Part shown: piece after piece, positions 16,163 through 25,244 of the stretch | Position numbering within the stretch: position 1 is the stretch's first letter | Layout: the number at the start of each line of letters is the position of its first letter | NCBI RefSeq assembly: GCF_900111255.1 | Contig: NZ_FOGP01000003.1 | Span: 124,001 to 188,000 of the forward strand | Source: Parafannyhessea umbonata | Lineage (GTDB): Bacteria; Actinomycetota; Coriobacteriia; Coriobacteriales; Atopobiaceae | Direction of reading: 5' to 3' | Length of the DNA stretch: 64,000 bases | Notes under the pieces: generated by a model | The model's database searches: none | Seen by the model: the letters and a program-made list of their open reading frames with translations, nothing else | Told to the model about the DNA's origin: nothing | Made by a program: the position numbers and the translations under genes

Positions 16163-18670
16163 CTACTCCTCGTTGTCGCCACCCGTCGAGGACATGGCCG
16201 CCGCGGAGTTGTCCTGCCCCACGACGTCGCGCCAGCACCACTCGGTGAAGCGGGGGTGGTCGTAGCCATTGGCGCAGGCGAACTCAAAGGCCTCCTGGCG
16301 GAAGGCGCGGTACTCGGCAATCTTGTCGGCGAACTCCTTTGCGTCGACCAGCTCGAGCGCATGGGCGGTCAGGGCGTAGCGGTCCATCTCGTTCAGGCGA
16401 AGCATGTCGAAGGGCGTCGTGGTGGAACCCTCCTCCATGTAGCCGTGAACGTGGAAGTTGTCATGGCCGGGGCGCTCGTAGATGAGGCCGTGAATCGTGT
16501 GGGCGTATGCGTGGAACGCGAAGAGTACGGGCACCTTGGTGCCGAAGAGCTCCGAGAACTCCTTGTCGGAAAGAGCCTCGTCGTTCTGACCCGCATTCTG
16601 GATCGAGAGCAGCTTGACGACGTTGACGAACTTCACCTTGAGGCCAAGGTCCTGAAGGGCGTCAGAGGTCGCGAGCATCTCGAGCGTGGGCACGTCGCCG
16701 CAGCAAGCGAGCACGATGTCGGGCTCTTCTCCCTTGGCCACATTGCCAGCCCAGTCCCAGGCCGCCGCGCCCTTCTGGAGCTCCTTCTGGGCGTCGTCAA
16801 TTGTCTGGAAGGTTGGCGCGGGCTGCTTGCCGGCGAAGATGGCGTTGATCCTGTTGGTGGAGCGGTATGCCTCCTGGCCCACGCAGAGCAGCATGTTGGC
16901 ATCGGCCGGATAGTAAATCTGGACGACGTGGTCGTTGTGGAAGTTCTTGTTGAGCAGCAGGTCCACGAAGCCGGGGTCCTGGTGGCTGAAGCCGTTGTGG
17001 TCCTGGCGCCAGACATGGCTGGAAAGCAGGATGTTGAGCGACGCAATGGGCTTGCGCCAGGGGATGTGCCGCACGGTTGCCTCAAGCCACTTGGCATGCT
17101 GGTTGACCATGGAGTCGACCACGTGGATGAACGACTCGTAGGAGCTCCAGACGCCATGGCGACCGGTCAGCAGGAAGCCCTCAAGAAGGCCCTCGCACTG
17201 GTGCTCGGAGAGTTGCTCGATGACCGAGCCGGTCGAGCTGAGGTAGGAGTCGTTCTCGGGATCGGCGTTGAAGCCGGCATCCCATTGCTTGTCGGTCAGG
17301 CGATAGGCCTCCTGCAGACGGTTGGACGCGGTCTCGTCAGGACCGAACACGCGGAAGTTGGTGAAGTTGAGCCTCATCACGTCCGCCGTGTACTGGCCGA
17401 AGACGCGCGACGCCTCGGTCATGCCGTAGCCGTGCCCCTTGCTGGCCACGTCGATCTCGTAGTCGTGGACATCGGGCAGCCTGAGGTCGTGGCGGAGCAG
17501 GCCGCCGTTGGCGTTGGGGTTGGCACCCAGGCGCAGGTCGCCCTCGGGCATGAACTCGGTAACCTCGGGGCGTAGGGAGCCGTCCCTATTCCAGAGCTCC
17601 TCGGGTTTATAGGAGCGGAGCCAGCCGCGCAGCACGCGGAAATGCTCGTGGGTGTCACGGGCGGACGCCAGGGGCACCTGGTGGGCACGCCAGGAGCCCT
17701 CGGTCTTCTTGCCGTCGATGTACTTGGGACAGGTCCAGCCCTTGGGCGTCTTGAAGACGATCATGGGGTAGGCGGGGCGCGCGGTCTCGCCGGCGAGGGC
17801 GCGCCACTTGATGTCACAGATCTCGTTGAAGACCTGCTCGAGCAGGGCCGCGAAGCGACGGTGGATCGAGATGGCGGGCTCGTCGTCGAAGCCGGCCACG
17901 AAGGTGTAGGGGTGGTAGCCCATGCCGCGGAAGAACTCGTTGCGCTCCTCATCGGAGATGCGGGCGAGGATGGTGGGGTTGGCAATCTTGTAGCCGTTGA
18001 GGTGCAGGACGGGCAGGACGATGCCGTCAGTCAGCGGGTTGACCAGCTTGTTGGTCTGCCACGACGTGGCAAGCGGTCCGGTCTCGGCCTCACCGTCGCC
18101 CACGACGGCGAAGGCGAGCAGGCTGGGGTTGTTGAGGACGGCGCCATAGGCGTGAGAGAGCGTGTAGCCAAGCTCGCCACCCTCGTGGATGGAGCCCGGA
18201 GTCTCGGGCGCGAAGTGGCTGGGGATGCCTCCGGGATAGGAGAACTGGCGGAAGAACTTCTGCAGGCCCGCCTCGTCGTCAGTGATGTCAGGGCGGATCT
18301 CGGCGTAGGTGCCATCCAGCTTGGACTGCGCGGTACCCGCGGGTCCGCCGTGGCCCGGCCCCATGAAGAAGACGACGCTCTGGCCATGGTCGTGGATGAA
18401 GCGGTTGACGTGGCCCATCAGGAAGTTCAGTCCCGGCGTCGTCCCCCAGTGCCCGACCAGGCGGTGCTTGACGTCCGCTCGGCCGAAGTCGCGCGTCTGA
18501 CCCGTCTGCTCATCGACGAAGTCGCTTCGCATGAGCGGGTTGCTCCTCAGGTAGATCTGTCCGACGGACATGTAGTTGGCGGCACGCCAGTACTTGTCGA
18601 CCCAAGCGATCTCCTCCTCGGGAACAGGCGCGTCGAGCTTCTTCCAGGGGGTACCCAGATCTTCAGCCAT
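16163..18670 (-). CDS. xfp: Phosphoketolase (D-xylulose 5-phosphate/D-fructose 6-phosphate)
   Basis: Thiamine-diphosphate enzyme that splits xylulose 5-phosphate (often also fructose 6-phosphate) with phosphate into acetyl phosphate and a C3 or C4 sugar phosphate. The 835-residue length is right. [20 protein letters not shown] (near 100-120), [34 protein letters not shown] in pieces, and [17 protein letters not shown] (ThDP region) are family signatures. The ATG at 18670 has GAGGGAG eight bases upstream, and a candidate operator lies just upstream of that. It is transcribed alone, divergent from galM. No clear intrinsic terminator was found. With araABD and xylB it forms the pentose route to acetate and lactate or ethanol. 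Confidence 0.96.
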   Translation of the reverse strand: MAEDLGTPWKKLDAPVPEEEIAWVDKYWRAANYMSVGQIYLRSNPLMRSDFVDEQTGQTRDFGRADVKHRLVGHWGTTPGLNFLMGHVNRFIHDHGQSVVFFMGPGHGGPAGTAQSKLDGTYAEIRPDITDDEAGLQKFFRQFSYPGGIPSHFAPETPGSIHEGGELGYTLSHAYGAVLNNPSLLAFAVVGDGEAETGPLATSWQTNKLVNPLTDGIVLPVLHLNGYKIANPTILARISDEERNEFFRGMGYHPYTFVAGFDDEPAISIHRRFAALLEQVFNEICDIKWRALAGETARPAYPMIVFKTPKGWTCPKYIDGKKTEGSWRAHQVPLASARDTHEHFRVLRGWLRSYKPEELWNRDGSLRPEVTEFMPEGDLRLGANPNANGGLLRHDLRLPDVHDYEIDVASKGHGYGMTEASRVFGQYTADVMRLNFTNFRVFGPDETASNRLQEAYRLTDKQWDAGFNADPENDSYLSSTGSVIEQLSEHQCEGLLEGFLLTGRHGVWSSYESFIHVVDSMVNQHAKWLEATVRHIPWRKPIASLNILLSSHVWRQDHNGFSHQDPGFVDLLLNKNFHNDHVVQIYYPADANMLLCVGQEAYRSTNRINAIFAGKQPAPTFQTIDDAQKELQKGAAAWDWAGNVAKGEEPDIVLACCGDVPTLEMLATSDALQDLGLKVKFVNVVKLLSIQNAGQNDEALSDKEFSELFGTKVPVLFAFHAYAHTIHGLIYERPGHDNFHVHGYMEEGSTTTPFDMLRLNEMDRYALTAHALELVDAKEFADKIAEYRAFRQEAFEFACANGYDHPRFTEWCWRDVVGQDNSAAAMSSTGGDNEE

Positions 18671-18684
18671 AACAGTCTCCCTCG

Positions 18685-18700
18685 ACAAAACGTTTAGCAA
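18685..18700 (-). promoter_or_regulatory. Candidate LacI-type operator in the phosphoketolase leader
   Basis: On the minus strand the site reads TTGCTAAACGTTTTGT, identical at 15 of 16 positions to the site before the LacI-family gene. It contains the palindrome AAACGTTT. It lies 15 bases upstream of the xfp ATG and downstream of the candidate promoter, a position suited to blocking transcription. Confidence 0.6.
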
Positions 18701-18737
18701 CTATTTTGGCACCATGTGCCACGTTCCAACAGCCCCT

Positions 18738-18766
18738 ACGATAGGAAGTTACAAGAGGTCAATCAA
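18738..18766 (-). promoter_or_regulatory. Possible sigma-70 promoter for xfp
   Basis: On the minus strand, TTGATT (18761-18766) and TATCGT (18738-18743) are separated by 17 bases. Each matches the consensus at four of six positions. Transcription would start near 18731. Confidence 0.4.
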
Positions 18767-18800
18767 GACAATTCGCCCAACGGTAGGTGTTTATCTGGTC

Positions 18801-18811
18801 GTTTACTAAAC
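18801..18811. promoter_or_regulatory. Palindrome GTTTACTAAAC in the xfp-galM spacer
   Basis: A perfect 11-base palindrome (odd centre) in the divergent promoter region. Related TGTTTAG elements occur at 18884 and upstream of the arabinose operon near 29397. It is a possible second regulator site. Confidence 0.45.
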
Positions 18812-19100
18812 CAAATTAACCATTCGTGAATTACGTCAACAAATGACCTCTCTAAGATAGACAATGTGCAGATAAAATGCATTGTTTAGTAGCGTGCGAG
18901 CTTAACGAGAAGGGTTTCAGCCCCGCTTCTGTCCCACTCCTGAAGGACAAGGCGTTTTCACCCGTTTGCTAGGCACTTCTCCCCTCCATGCCTTGCGCCT
19001 ATCCTTCAAGCGGCCCCACCGAAACGTCAGGCGAAATCGAGCCGGGGCGCCTATGGTGGAGGCAGCGACATTACGCGAAACGAATCGACGGGAGAAGCAC

Positions 19101-20123
19101 ATGTCACTTAGGACGAGCGTCTTTGGCGTGACCGAGAGCGGTCACGAAGCGCACCTGTTCACCCTCGAGAACTCCCACGGCATGCGGGTCGAGCTGACCG
19201 ACCTGGGCGCATGCGTGGTCAGCGTTCGCGTACCCGACGCGCACGGGGGCCGTCCCGACGTCTGTCTGGGCTACGACGGCGTGCGTGGCTACGAGCACAA
19301 CTCCGCGGACTTCGGCGCAATCGTGGGACGCTGTGCCAATCGCATTGCGGGTGCCTCGTTCGAGCTCTCGGGAACCACCTACCGCCTTGCGGCGAACGAG
19401 GGGCCCAACAGCCTCCACTCGGGCCCACACCTGTACTTCGAGCGCCTGTGGAAGGCAACCGGGACGACGGACGACTCGGTAGCCTTCAACCTCCTGAGCC
19501 GTCGCGGCGACCAGGGATTCCCCGGCGCCGTCGACGTCAACGTCACCTACACGCTCACCGAGGAGAACCAGCTGGGCATCCGCTACGAGGCGACACCCGA
19601 CGACACGACGATCATCAACCTGACCTGCCATGCGTACTGGAACCTGAACGGGCACGCCTCGGGAAGCGTCCTTGGCCACGAGCTCCAGATCGAGTCGACC
19701 CACTACACGCCCGTCGATGAGCACCACATTCCCACGGGAGACGTCCTGCCCGTCGCCAGCACGCCCTACGACTTCATGACCCCCAAGGACCTGGGGGACG
19801 ACATCGCGCTCGTTCCCGGGGGCTACGACACCAACTTCGTGCTCCAGAACGAGGAGCGGCTCGAGCGCGCGTGCACCCTGGTGGGAGAGCGTTCCGGCAT
19901 CGCAATGGACGTCATCACCGACTCGCCAGCCCTGCAGGTCTACACCGCAGGCGGCCTTGACTGCATGGGAAAGGACGGCTGCCACTACGGGGACCACTGT
20001 GGCGTGGCGCTCGAGACGCAGTTCTACCCCGACGCGATCCACCACAAGGCCTGGCCGCAGCCCGTCTACGACGCCGGCCACGCCTTCCGCTTCACGACCG
20101 TCTTCGCTTTCAGGACCGCCTAG
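19101..20123 (+). CDS. galM: Aldose 1-epimerase (mutarotase)
   Basis: Interconverts alpha and beta anomers of free aldoses such as galactose, glucose or arabinose. The 340 residues carry the classic order: LTDLGACVVSVRVPD, NSADFGAIVGRCANRIAGASF (in pieces; with the Arg), NEGPNSLHSGPH (the NxLHGG-like motif near 100, with the conserved histidine), INLTCHAYWNLNGH (second histidine near 175), and a C-terminal GVALETQFYPDAIHH (catalytic glutamate). The third position of the N-LHSG motif is serine rather than the more usual glycine. The ATG at 19101 has GGAGAAG upstream. Its neighbours suggest a role in pentose catabolism. Confidence 0.93.
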   Translation: MSLRTSVFGVTESGHEAHLFTLENSHGMRVELTDLGACVVSVRVPDAHGGRPDVCLGYDGVRGYEHNSADFGAIVGRCANRIAGASFELSGTTYRLAANEGPNSLHSGPHLYFERLWKATGTTDDSVAFNLLSRRGDQGFPGAVDVNVTYTLTEENQLGIRYEATPDDTTIINLTCHAYWNLNGHASGSVLGHELQIESTHYTPVDEHHIPTGDVLPVASTPYDFMTPKDLGDDIALVPGGYDTNFVLQNEERLERACTLVGERSGIAMDVITDSPALQVYTAGGLDCMGKDGCHYGDHCGVALETQFYPDAIHHKAWPQPVYDAGHAFRFTTVFAFRTA

Positions 20124-20176
20124 CCCAAGCGCGGGGCGCGACGCCCCCTGAGCGCAGCCACGGCACGCACGAGCAC

Positions 20177-20213
20177 AAAGAGCCCGCCCGGCAACACCGG
20201 GACGGGCTCTTTC
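20177..20213. terminator. Bidirectional intrinsic terminator between galM and araD
   Basis: AAAGAGCCCG-CCCGG pairs with CCGGG-ACGGGCTCTTT around a CAACA loop. A-rich and T-rich flanks on both sides let it serve both converging transcripts. Confidence 0.85.
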
Positions 20214-20251
20214 GCAGGACACGCGGACGGGGCGCGTTGGAAGCGAAGTCG

Positions 20252-20965
20252 CTACTTGCCCTGGCCGTAGTAGGCGTTGGGGCCATGCTTGCGCATGTAG
20301 TGCTTGTCAAGCAGGTACTGGGGGGCAAGGCAGTCGTCGATGGCGCGACCCGAGGCATGGGCGAGCTGCTCTGTGTGCAGCGCCATCTTCGCGACCTCCT
20401 CGATCACGACAGCATGGTACACGGCGGCCGCCGCGTCCTTCCCCCACGAGAACGGGCCGTGGTTGCGAACCAGGCAGCCGGGGTGAGCAATGTGGTCGAC
20501 GCCCTCGAAGCCCTCGAGGATGACCTTTCCAGTGTTGAGCTCGTAGGCCTCGCGAATCTCGCCGGCGGTCAGCCCGCGCATGCAGGGAACGTCACCATAG
20601 AAGTAGTCCGCGTGCGTGGTGCCGTAGCACGGGATGGAACGGCCAGCCTGTGCCCACGACACGGCGTTGCTGGAGTGCGTGTGGACGACGCCTCCGATGT
20701 CCTCCCACGTCTTGTACAGGACCGCATGGGTCGCCGTGTCCGACGAGGGATTGAGCTCGCCCTCGACCTTGTTGCCGTCAAAGTCGACCACAACGAGGTT
20801 CTGCGGGGTGAGCTCGTCGTAGCTCACGCCCGAGGGCTTGATCACGAACAGACCCCTCTCGCGATCGACTCCCGAGGCATTGCCCCAGGTGAACACCACG
20901 AGGCCGTGCTTGGGCAGGTCCATGTTCGCCTCGTAGACCTCGTCTCTCAGCTCTTTGAGCATCAT
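20252..20965 (-). CDS. araD: L-ribulose-5-phosphate 4-epimerase
   Basis: Class II aldolase-family enzyme that converts L-ribulose 5-phosphate to D-xylulose 5-phosphate using zinc, the last step before the phosphoketolase. The 237 residues include [12 protein letters not shown] (near 25), [26 protein letters not shown] (zinc histidines near 95) and [13 protein letters not shown]. The gene starts four bases after the araB stop; GGGAGG lies in the tail of araB. Two adjacent ATG codons (20965 and 20962) are both possible starts, with 20962 having the better distance from AGAAGG. It is the last gene of the arabinose operon. Confidence 0.95.
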   Translation of the reverse strand: MMLKELRDEVYEANMDLPKHGLVVFTWGNASGVDRERGLFVIKPSGVSYDELTPQNLVVVDFDGNKVEGELNPSSDTATHAVLYKTWEDIGGVVHTHSSNAVSWAQAGRSIPCYGTTHADYFYGDVPCMRGLTAGEIREAYELNTGKVILEGFEGVDHIAHPGCLVRNHGPFSWGKDAAAAVYHAVVIEEVAKMALHTEQLAHASGRAIDDCLAPQYLLDKHYMRKHGPNAYYGQGK

Positions 20966-20969
20966 CCTT

Positions 20970-22580
20970 CTACGCCTCCCGTGAGAAGTGCTTCTCGGCG
21001 GCCTTCTCGGCCTCGTTCGCACGCTTGAACGCCTCGAGGAACGAGCGATAGCCCGCCACGTCGTCGGCATCGGGCTCGAGCGTGACGCCCTCCATGTCGG
21101 CGAAGACCTTGTTGTTGAGGAAGTCGGCCAGCGACTCGCCGTCGGCCTTTCTGAGCATGTAGGATGCGGCGACGGCCTGGCCCCAGGCACCGCCCTCGCC
21201 CGCCGTCGCCATGACGGTCACGGGAGCGTCGAGCGCGGCCGCGAGCAGGCTCTGCGCGACCTTGGGCGTCTTGAAGATGCCGCCGTGGCCGTAGAGCTTG
21301 TCGATCTTGACGCCCTGCGCCTTGAGGGCGTCATTGCCCGCGGCAAGCGCGCCGAAGGCCGCCATGATGTTCATGCGCATGAAGTTCGCGATGGTGAAGC
21401 GCGCGTTCTGCCCGCGCAGGAACAGCGGGTAGCCGGTCTGGACGCCCATGACCGTCTCGCCGCTGATGAACGGCAGCGAAACCAGGCCGCCCGCGTCCTT
21501 CTCGCCCGCGAGCGCCTCGTTGAACAGCGTGGTGTAGATGGAACCCTTGTCGACCTGGTGCCCCATGACGCGGCTGTAGTCGGCCAGCAGGTCGACCCAG
21601 TCGTTGATGTCCGAAGTGCAGTTGTTGCAGTGGACCATGGCAACGGGATCGCCCACCGGCGTGGTGACCAGGTCGATCTCAGGCGCGGTCGAATCCTTGA
21701 GCGCATGCTCGAGCACGACCATCGAGAACACCGAAGTGCCTGCCGAGACGTTGCCCGTGCGCTGGGCGACCGAGTTGGTGGCAATCATGCCGGTACCCGC
21801 GTCACCCTCGGGCGGGCAGAGGGGACATCCGCTCTGGAGGTCGCCCGACGGGTCGAGCAGTCTCGCGCCCTCCTCCGTCAGGTGGCCGGCCACCTCGCCG
21901 GCGACCATGACCTTGGGGAGAAGGTCCTCAACCTTCCACGCAACGCCCCTCGAGGCGACGAGCTCGTCGAAGGCCGCGATCATCTTCTTGTCGTAGTCCT
22001 TGGTGGTCGAGTCGATGGGAAACATGCCCGAGGCGTCTCCCACCGAGAGTGCCTTCTGGCCCGTGAGCTTCCAGTGCGCGTAGCCCGCAAGCGTGGTGAA
22101 GTGGGCGATCTTCGAGACGTGCGGCTCCTCGTCGAGCACGGCCTGGTAGATGTGCGAGACGCTCCAGCGCTCCGGAATGTGGAACGAGAAGAGCTGCGAG
22201 AGCTCCCTAGCCGCACGGGTCGTGGTGGTGTTTCGCCAGGTGCGGAAGGGAACGAGCAGGTTGCCCTCGGCGTCGAACGGAAGGTAGCCGTGCATCATGG
22301 CGGACACGCCCATGGCGCCGACCCTCGAGAGGGTGAGTCCGTACTTCTCGCTCACGTCGGCCTTGAGGCTGGCGTAGGCGGCGGCGATGCCATTCAGGAG
22401 CTCGTCCTCCGCATAGGTCCAGAAGCGCCCGTCGAAGCTGTTCTCCCAGTCGAAGGTACCGACGGCGATGGGTGCGTTGTGAGAGTCGTTGAGGACCGCC
22501 TTGATGCGGGTCGAGCCATACTCGATGCCCAGGGTGGTGGCGCCGTCCTCAATCTCGCGCTTGATCTGGTCAGTGGTCAT
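20970..22580 (-). CDS. araB: Ribulokinase
   Basis: FGGY kinase that phosphorylates L-ribulose, 536 residues, the usual AraB length. [16 protein letters not shown] (residues 17-32) is the ATP-binding loop. [15 protein letters not shown] (near 130), [44 protein letters not shown] in pieces, and [23 protein letters not shown] near 427 fit the family. It lies between araA and araD with araD starting almost at its stop. A stem-loop precedes it after araA, which may lower its expression relative to araA. Confidence 0.95.
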   Translation of the reverse strand: MTTDQIKREIEDGATTLGIEYGSTRIKAVLNDSHNAPIAVGTFDWENSFDGRFWTYAEDELLNGIAAAYASLKADVSEKYGLTLSRVGAMGVSAMMHGYLPFDAEGNLLVPFRTWRNTTTTRAARELSQLFSFHIPERWSVSHIYQAVLDEEPHVSKIAHFTTLAGYAHWKLTGQKALSVGDASGMFPIDSTTKDYDKKMIAAFDELVASRGVAWKVEDLLPKVMVAGEVAGHLTEEGARLLDPSGDLQSGCPLCPPEGDAGTGMIATNSVAQRTGNVSAGTSVFSMVVLEHALKDSTAPEIDLVTTPVGDPVAMVHCNNCTSDINDWVDLLADYSRVMGHQVDKGSIYTTLFNEALAGEKDAGGLVSLPFISGETVMGVQTGYPLFLRGQNARFTIANFMRMNIMAAFGALAAGNDALKAQGVKIDKLYGHGGIFKTPKVAQSLLAAALDAPVTVMATAGEGGAWGQAVAASYMLRKADGESLADFLNNKVFADMEGVTLEPDADDVAGYRSFLEAFKRANEAEKAAEKHFSREA

Positions 22581-22596
22581 GACCCCTCCTTGATAG

Positions 22597-22627
22597 AAAA
22601 GGCCGCGCCCCAGGGCGGGACGCGGCC
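22597..22627 (-). terminator. Intercistronic terminator-like stem-loop between araA and araB
   Basis: On the minus strand GGCCGCGTCCC pairs with the later GGGCGCGGCC, followed directly by TTTTCT. It lies 34 bases after the araA stop and 17 bases before the araB ATG. Because araB and araD must still be transcribed, it probably acts as a partial attenuator. Confidence 0.7.
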
Positions 22628-22660
22628 GGGTGTTTACGAGCCCTTACCGGACGCGTCCTC

Positions 22661-24157
22661 CTAGCGATAGAAGACCTCGCCGAGCTTGAGGTCGCGCTGG
22701 AAGTCACGAAGGTTGGTGTTGGCGTCAATCACGACCGGCTCGATGTCCATGCTCTCGGCCCAGTCGACCATCTGGTCGGCTGACAGGTCGAACGACATCG
22801 CGGTGTGGTGCGCGCCGCCCGCATAGATCCAGGCGGTGGTGCCGACCTTGAGGTTGGGGCGCGGCTCCCAGAAGACGGTGCCGGTGGGGAGCATGGGCAT
22901 GGGCTTCTCGACGGGCTTGCAGTCGATGTCCTGGATGATCAGGCGGAATCGGTTGCCCAGGTCGACCAGGGAGGTTGCGATGGCCGGGCCGGTCTTGCCG
23001 GTAAAGATCAGGCGCGCGGGGTCCTCGCGCTCGCCCATCGACAGCGGCGTCGCGCGGATGGCGATGCGGCCCTCGGCGACGGAGGGGTCAACCTCGGACA
23101 TGTGGGACTCGAGGATGCCCTCCTTGCCCTTGACGAGGTTGTAGGTGTAGTCCTCCATCAGGGCAGAGCCCTTGGCGTCCTTCATGCCGGCGGTCATTAT
23201 CTTCATCAGGCGCACCATCGCGGGAGTCTTCCAGTCACCCTCGGGGCCAAAGCCGTAGCCCTTGGCCATGAGGCGCTGGATGGCCAGCGACGGGAGCTGC
23301 TTGAGGCCGCCGAGGTCGCCGAAGTGATCCGAGAAGGCGTTGTAGCCATGCTCGACGAGGAAGCGCTCGATGCCGATCTCCTGGGCGGCCTGAACTTCGA
23401 CGTGGCGACGGAACTCCTCGGGGTCACGCCCGTCGAGAACGAGCTCGTAGGTGTCGTAGTACTCGTCGGTGAGCTCCTTGACCTCGGCGTCGGTGACGGC
23501 GTCGACATAGGGGACGAGGTCGTTCACAGGCCAGGCGTCGACGGTCCAGCCAAGCTTGACCTCGGCTTCGACCTTGTCGCCATCGGTGACCGCGACGTTA
23601 CGCATGGTATCGGCGAAGCGGCAGACGCGGATGTTGCGGCTCTCGTTGATGCCCACCGCGACGCGCATCCACTGTCCGAGCTCGGCCTGCGCCTCGGGGT
23701 CCTTCCAGAAGCCGAAGACGACCTTGTGGTTGATGCGCATGCGCGCGAAGATGTGGCCGAACTCGCGCTCACCGTGGGCGGCCTGGTTCTCGTTCATGAA
23801 GTCCATGTCGATGGAGTCGTAGGGGATCTCCTCGTTGTACTGCGTCGCGAATTGGCACAGGGGCTTGCGGAGGTCCTGAAGGCCGTGAATGTAGGACTTG
23901 GAGGGCGAGAAGGTGTGGGCCCAGGTGATGATGCCGGCGCACTCGTCGTCCATGTCGGCAGCGCGGAACGTGCTCTGGATGACGTCGTTGGTCAGCAGGT
24001 TGGGCTTGACGACCACCTCGTAGGGGACGAGGTCGGACGCGTTGAGGGCGGCTGCCACCTCGACGGCGTGCTCGTGGACATGAGCGAGGACCTCGTCGCC
24101 ATAGAGGTCCTGGGTGCAGGGGCAGAACCAGAACTTGTACTTCTTGATCTCGAGCAT
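22661..24157 (-). CDS. araA: L-arabinose isomerase
   Basis: Converts L-arabinose to L-ribulose. The 499-residue length and content are typical: FCPCTQDLYG at residue 10-20, WAHTFSPSKSYIHGLQDLRKPL (in pieces; near 94), a metal-binding glutamate region GPEGDWKTPAMVRLMK near 307, and the C-terminal GGAHHTAMS with the paired histidines. The ATG at 24157 has AAGGAGG six bases upstream. It follows the last permease gene after a strong stem-loop, so transport genes come first in the operon. Confidence 0.97.
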   Translation of the reverse strand: MLEIKKYKFWFCPCTQDLYGDEVLAHVHEHAVEVAAALNASDLVPYEVVVKPNLLTNDVIQSTFRAADMDDECAGIITWAHTFSPSKSYIHGLQDLRKPLCQFATQYNEEIPYDSIDMDFMNENQAAHGEREFGHIFARMRINHKVVFGFWKDPEAQAELGQWMRVAVGINESRNIRVCRFADTMRNVAVTDGDKVEAEVKLGWTVDAWPVNDLVPYVDAVTDAEVKELTDEYYDTYELVLDGRDPEEFRRHVEVQAAQEIGIERFLVEHGYNAFSDHFGDLGGLKQLPSLAIQRLMAKGYGFGPEGDWKTPAMVRLMKIMTAGMKDAKGSALMEDYTYNLVKGKEGILESHMSEVDPSVAEGRIAIRATPLSMGEREDPARLIFTGKTGPAIATSLVDLGNRFRLIIQDIDCKPVEKPMPMLPTGTVFWEPRPNLKVGTTAWIYAGGAHHTAMSFDLSADQMVDWAESMDIEPVVIDANTNLRDFQRDLKLGEVFYR

Positions 24158-24199
24158 TGAATGCCTCCTTGAGACTGTGGGGCACAGGGCCCCCGGGGG

Positions 24200-24224
24200 G
24201 GCCGGGCGCACGGGGCGCCCGGCC
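24200..24224 (-). other. Perfect 10-bp GC stem-loop between the permease gene and araA
   Basis: GGCCGGGCGC (24200-24209) pairs with GCGCCCGGCC (24215-24224) around a five-base loop, with no following T-run. It lies in the gap between the permease stop and the araA start. It is probably an mRNA-stabilising or processing element rather than a terminator. Confidence 0.6.
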
Positions 24225-24239
24225 GAAGGAAAGGGGAGT

Positions 24240-25229
24240 CTACTTGATGACCTGGTTGGAGTCGCGGTCGGAGAAGAGTGCGAGGAACACCAGGAAGACG
24301 ACGCCCATGATGAGCTGCTTGGGAGCGGCCTCGAAGCCCATCATCGACAGGCCGCGGTCGAGGATGCAGTAGGTGAGAACGCCGACGACGATGTTGGAGA
24401 AGCGCACCTTTGCGCCGCCGGAGATGGGGAGTCCGCCCAGGACGAGGGCGAGCATGATCTGGGTCTCCATCATGTTGCCGCCAGTCGCGGTCACCGAGCC
24501 GTTGCGGATAGCGAGGATGAACGCCGCGAAGCCCGTGATCGCACCGGCCGCGATGTAAACGAGCGTCTTGGTCTTCTGGACCTTGATGCCGGCGAAGCGA
24601 GCGGCAGTCTGGCTTGCGCCGATGGCCTTGAGGTTGCTTCCCAGCGGCGTGAAGTTGAACACCACGTAGAACACTGCGAGGCACACGACGGTGATGGTCA
24701 GCAGGAGCGTCGGATTGTTGAGGCTCCCCTGCAGGTAGCCGGCGCCCTGTGCGGGGGCGTTGGTGGTCAGGAACGCGACGATGCCGCGCAGCAGGAACAT
24801 CATGCAAATCGTGACGATGAACGAGGCTATCTGCCTGCGCACGTGGAAGTACGCGTTGACCGCGCCGATGACCGCGCCGGTAAGGATGCCGCCGACCACG
24901 GAGAGCACGGGACTGACGTGCGAAAGCGTGCACACGACGATGCAGCACACGCCGATCATCGAGCCTTGCGAGAAGTCCAGCGACCCCATGGACATGATCA
25001 TGAAGACGCCGATGGCGGAGATCATGAGCACGTAGGTCGAGTTGAGAATCAGGCGCAGGTTCTTCATCTGGACGATCTTGCCCTGCGTCGCGACGGCGAA
25101 GAACAGAAGAATCAGAGCGAAGCCAATAAGAGGAAGGATCGAGCGGAAGTTGACCTTCGTAAGAAGGCCGCCTTTGCCCTTCTCCCCCATGGCGTTGGCC
25201 ATGACTGCGGAGTTGTTGGTGTCAGACAT
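24240..25229 (-). CDS. ABC transporter permease, RbsC-like, arabinose operon
   Basis: Inner-membrane subunit of a monosaccharide (CUT2) importer, 329 residues with about nine or ten hydrophobic segments. FNFTPLGSNLKAIGASQTAARFAGIKVQKTKTLVY (in pieces) contains the family EAA-like coupling motif (GxN..A..SGI pattern). GALILGGLPISGG-type sequence follows, here MLALVLGGLPISGGAKVRFSN. It is the second permease; the other lies at 26754-27704, so the channel is a heterodimer. It belongs to the L-arabinose operon by position; substrate is inferred. Confidence 0.9.
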   Translation of the reverse strand: MSDTNNSAVMANAMGEKGKGGLLTKVNFRSILPLIGFALILLFFAVATQGKIVQMKNLRLILNSTYVLMISAIGVFMIMSMGSLDFSQGSMIGVCCIVVCTLSHVSPVLSVVGGILTGAVIGAVNAYFHVRRQIASFIVTICMMFLLRGIVAFLTTNAPAQGAGYLQGSLNNPTLLLTITVVCLAVFYVVFNFTPLGSNLKAIGASQTAARFAGIKVQKTKTLVYIAAGAITGFAAFILAIRNGSVTATGGNMMETQIMLALVLGGLPISGGAKVRFSNIVVGVLTYCILDRGLSMMGFEAAPKQLIMGVVFLVFLALFSDRDSNQVIK

Positions 25230-25244
25230 TTGGTTCGCCTCCCA

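Larger units (their letters stand above)
18671..19100. promoter_or_regulatory. AT-rich divergent promoter region between xfp and galM
   Basis: About 430 bases with no gene and a much lower GC content than its surroundings. It holds the operator-like site at 18685-18700, a possible xfp promoter at 18738-18766, an 11-base palindrome GTTTACTAAAC at 18801-18811, a related TTGTTTAGTAG at 18883-18893, and a CGTTTGCTAGG at 18963-18973 on the galM side. I see no RNA gene in it. Confidence 0.6.
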
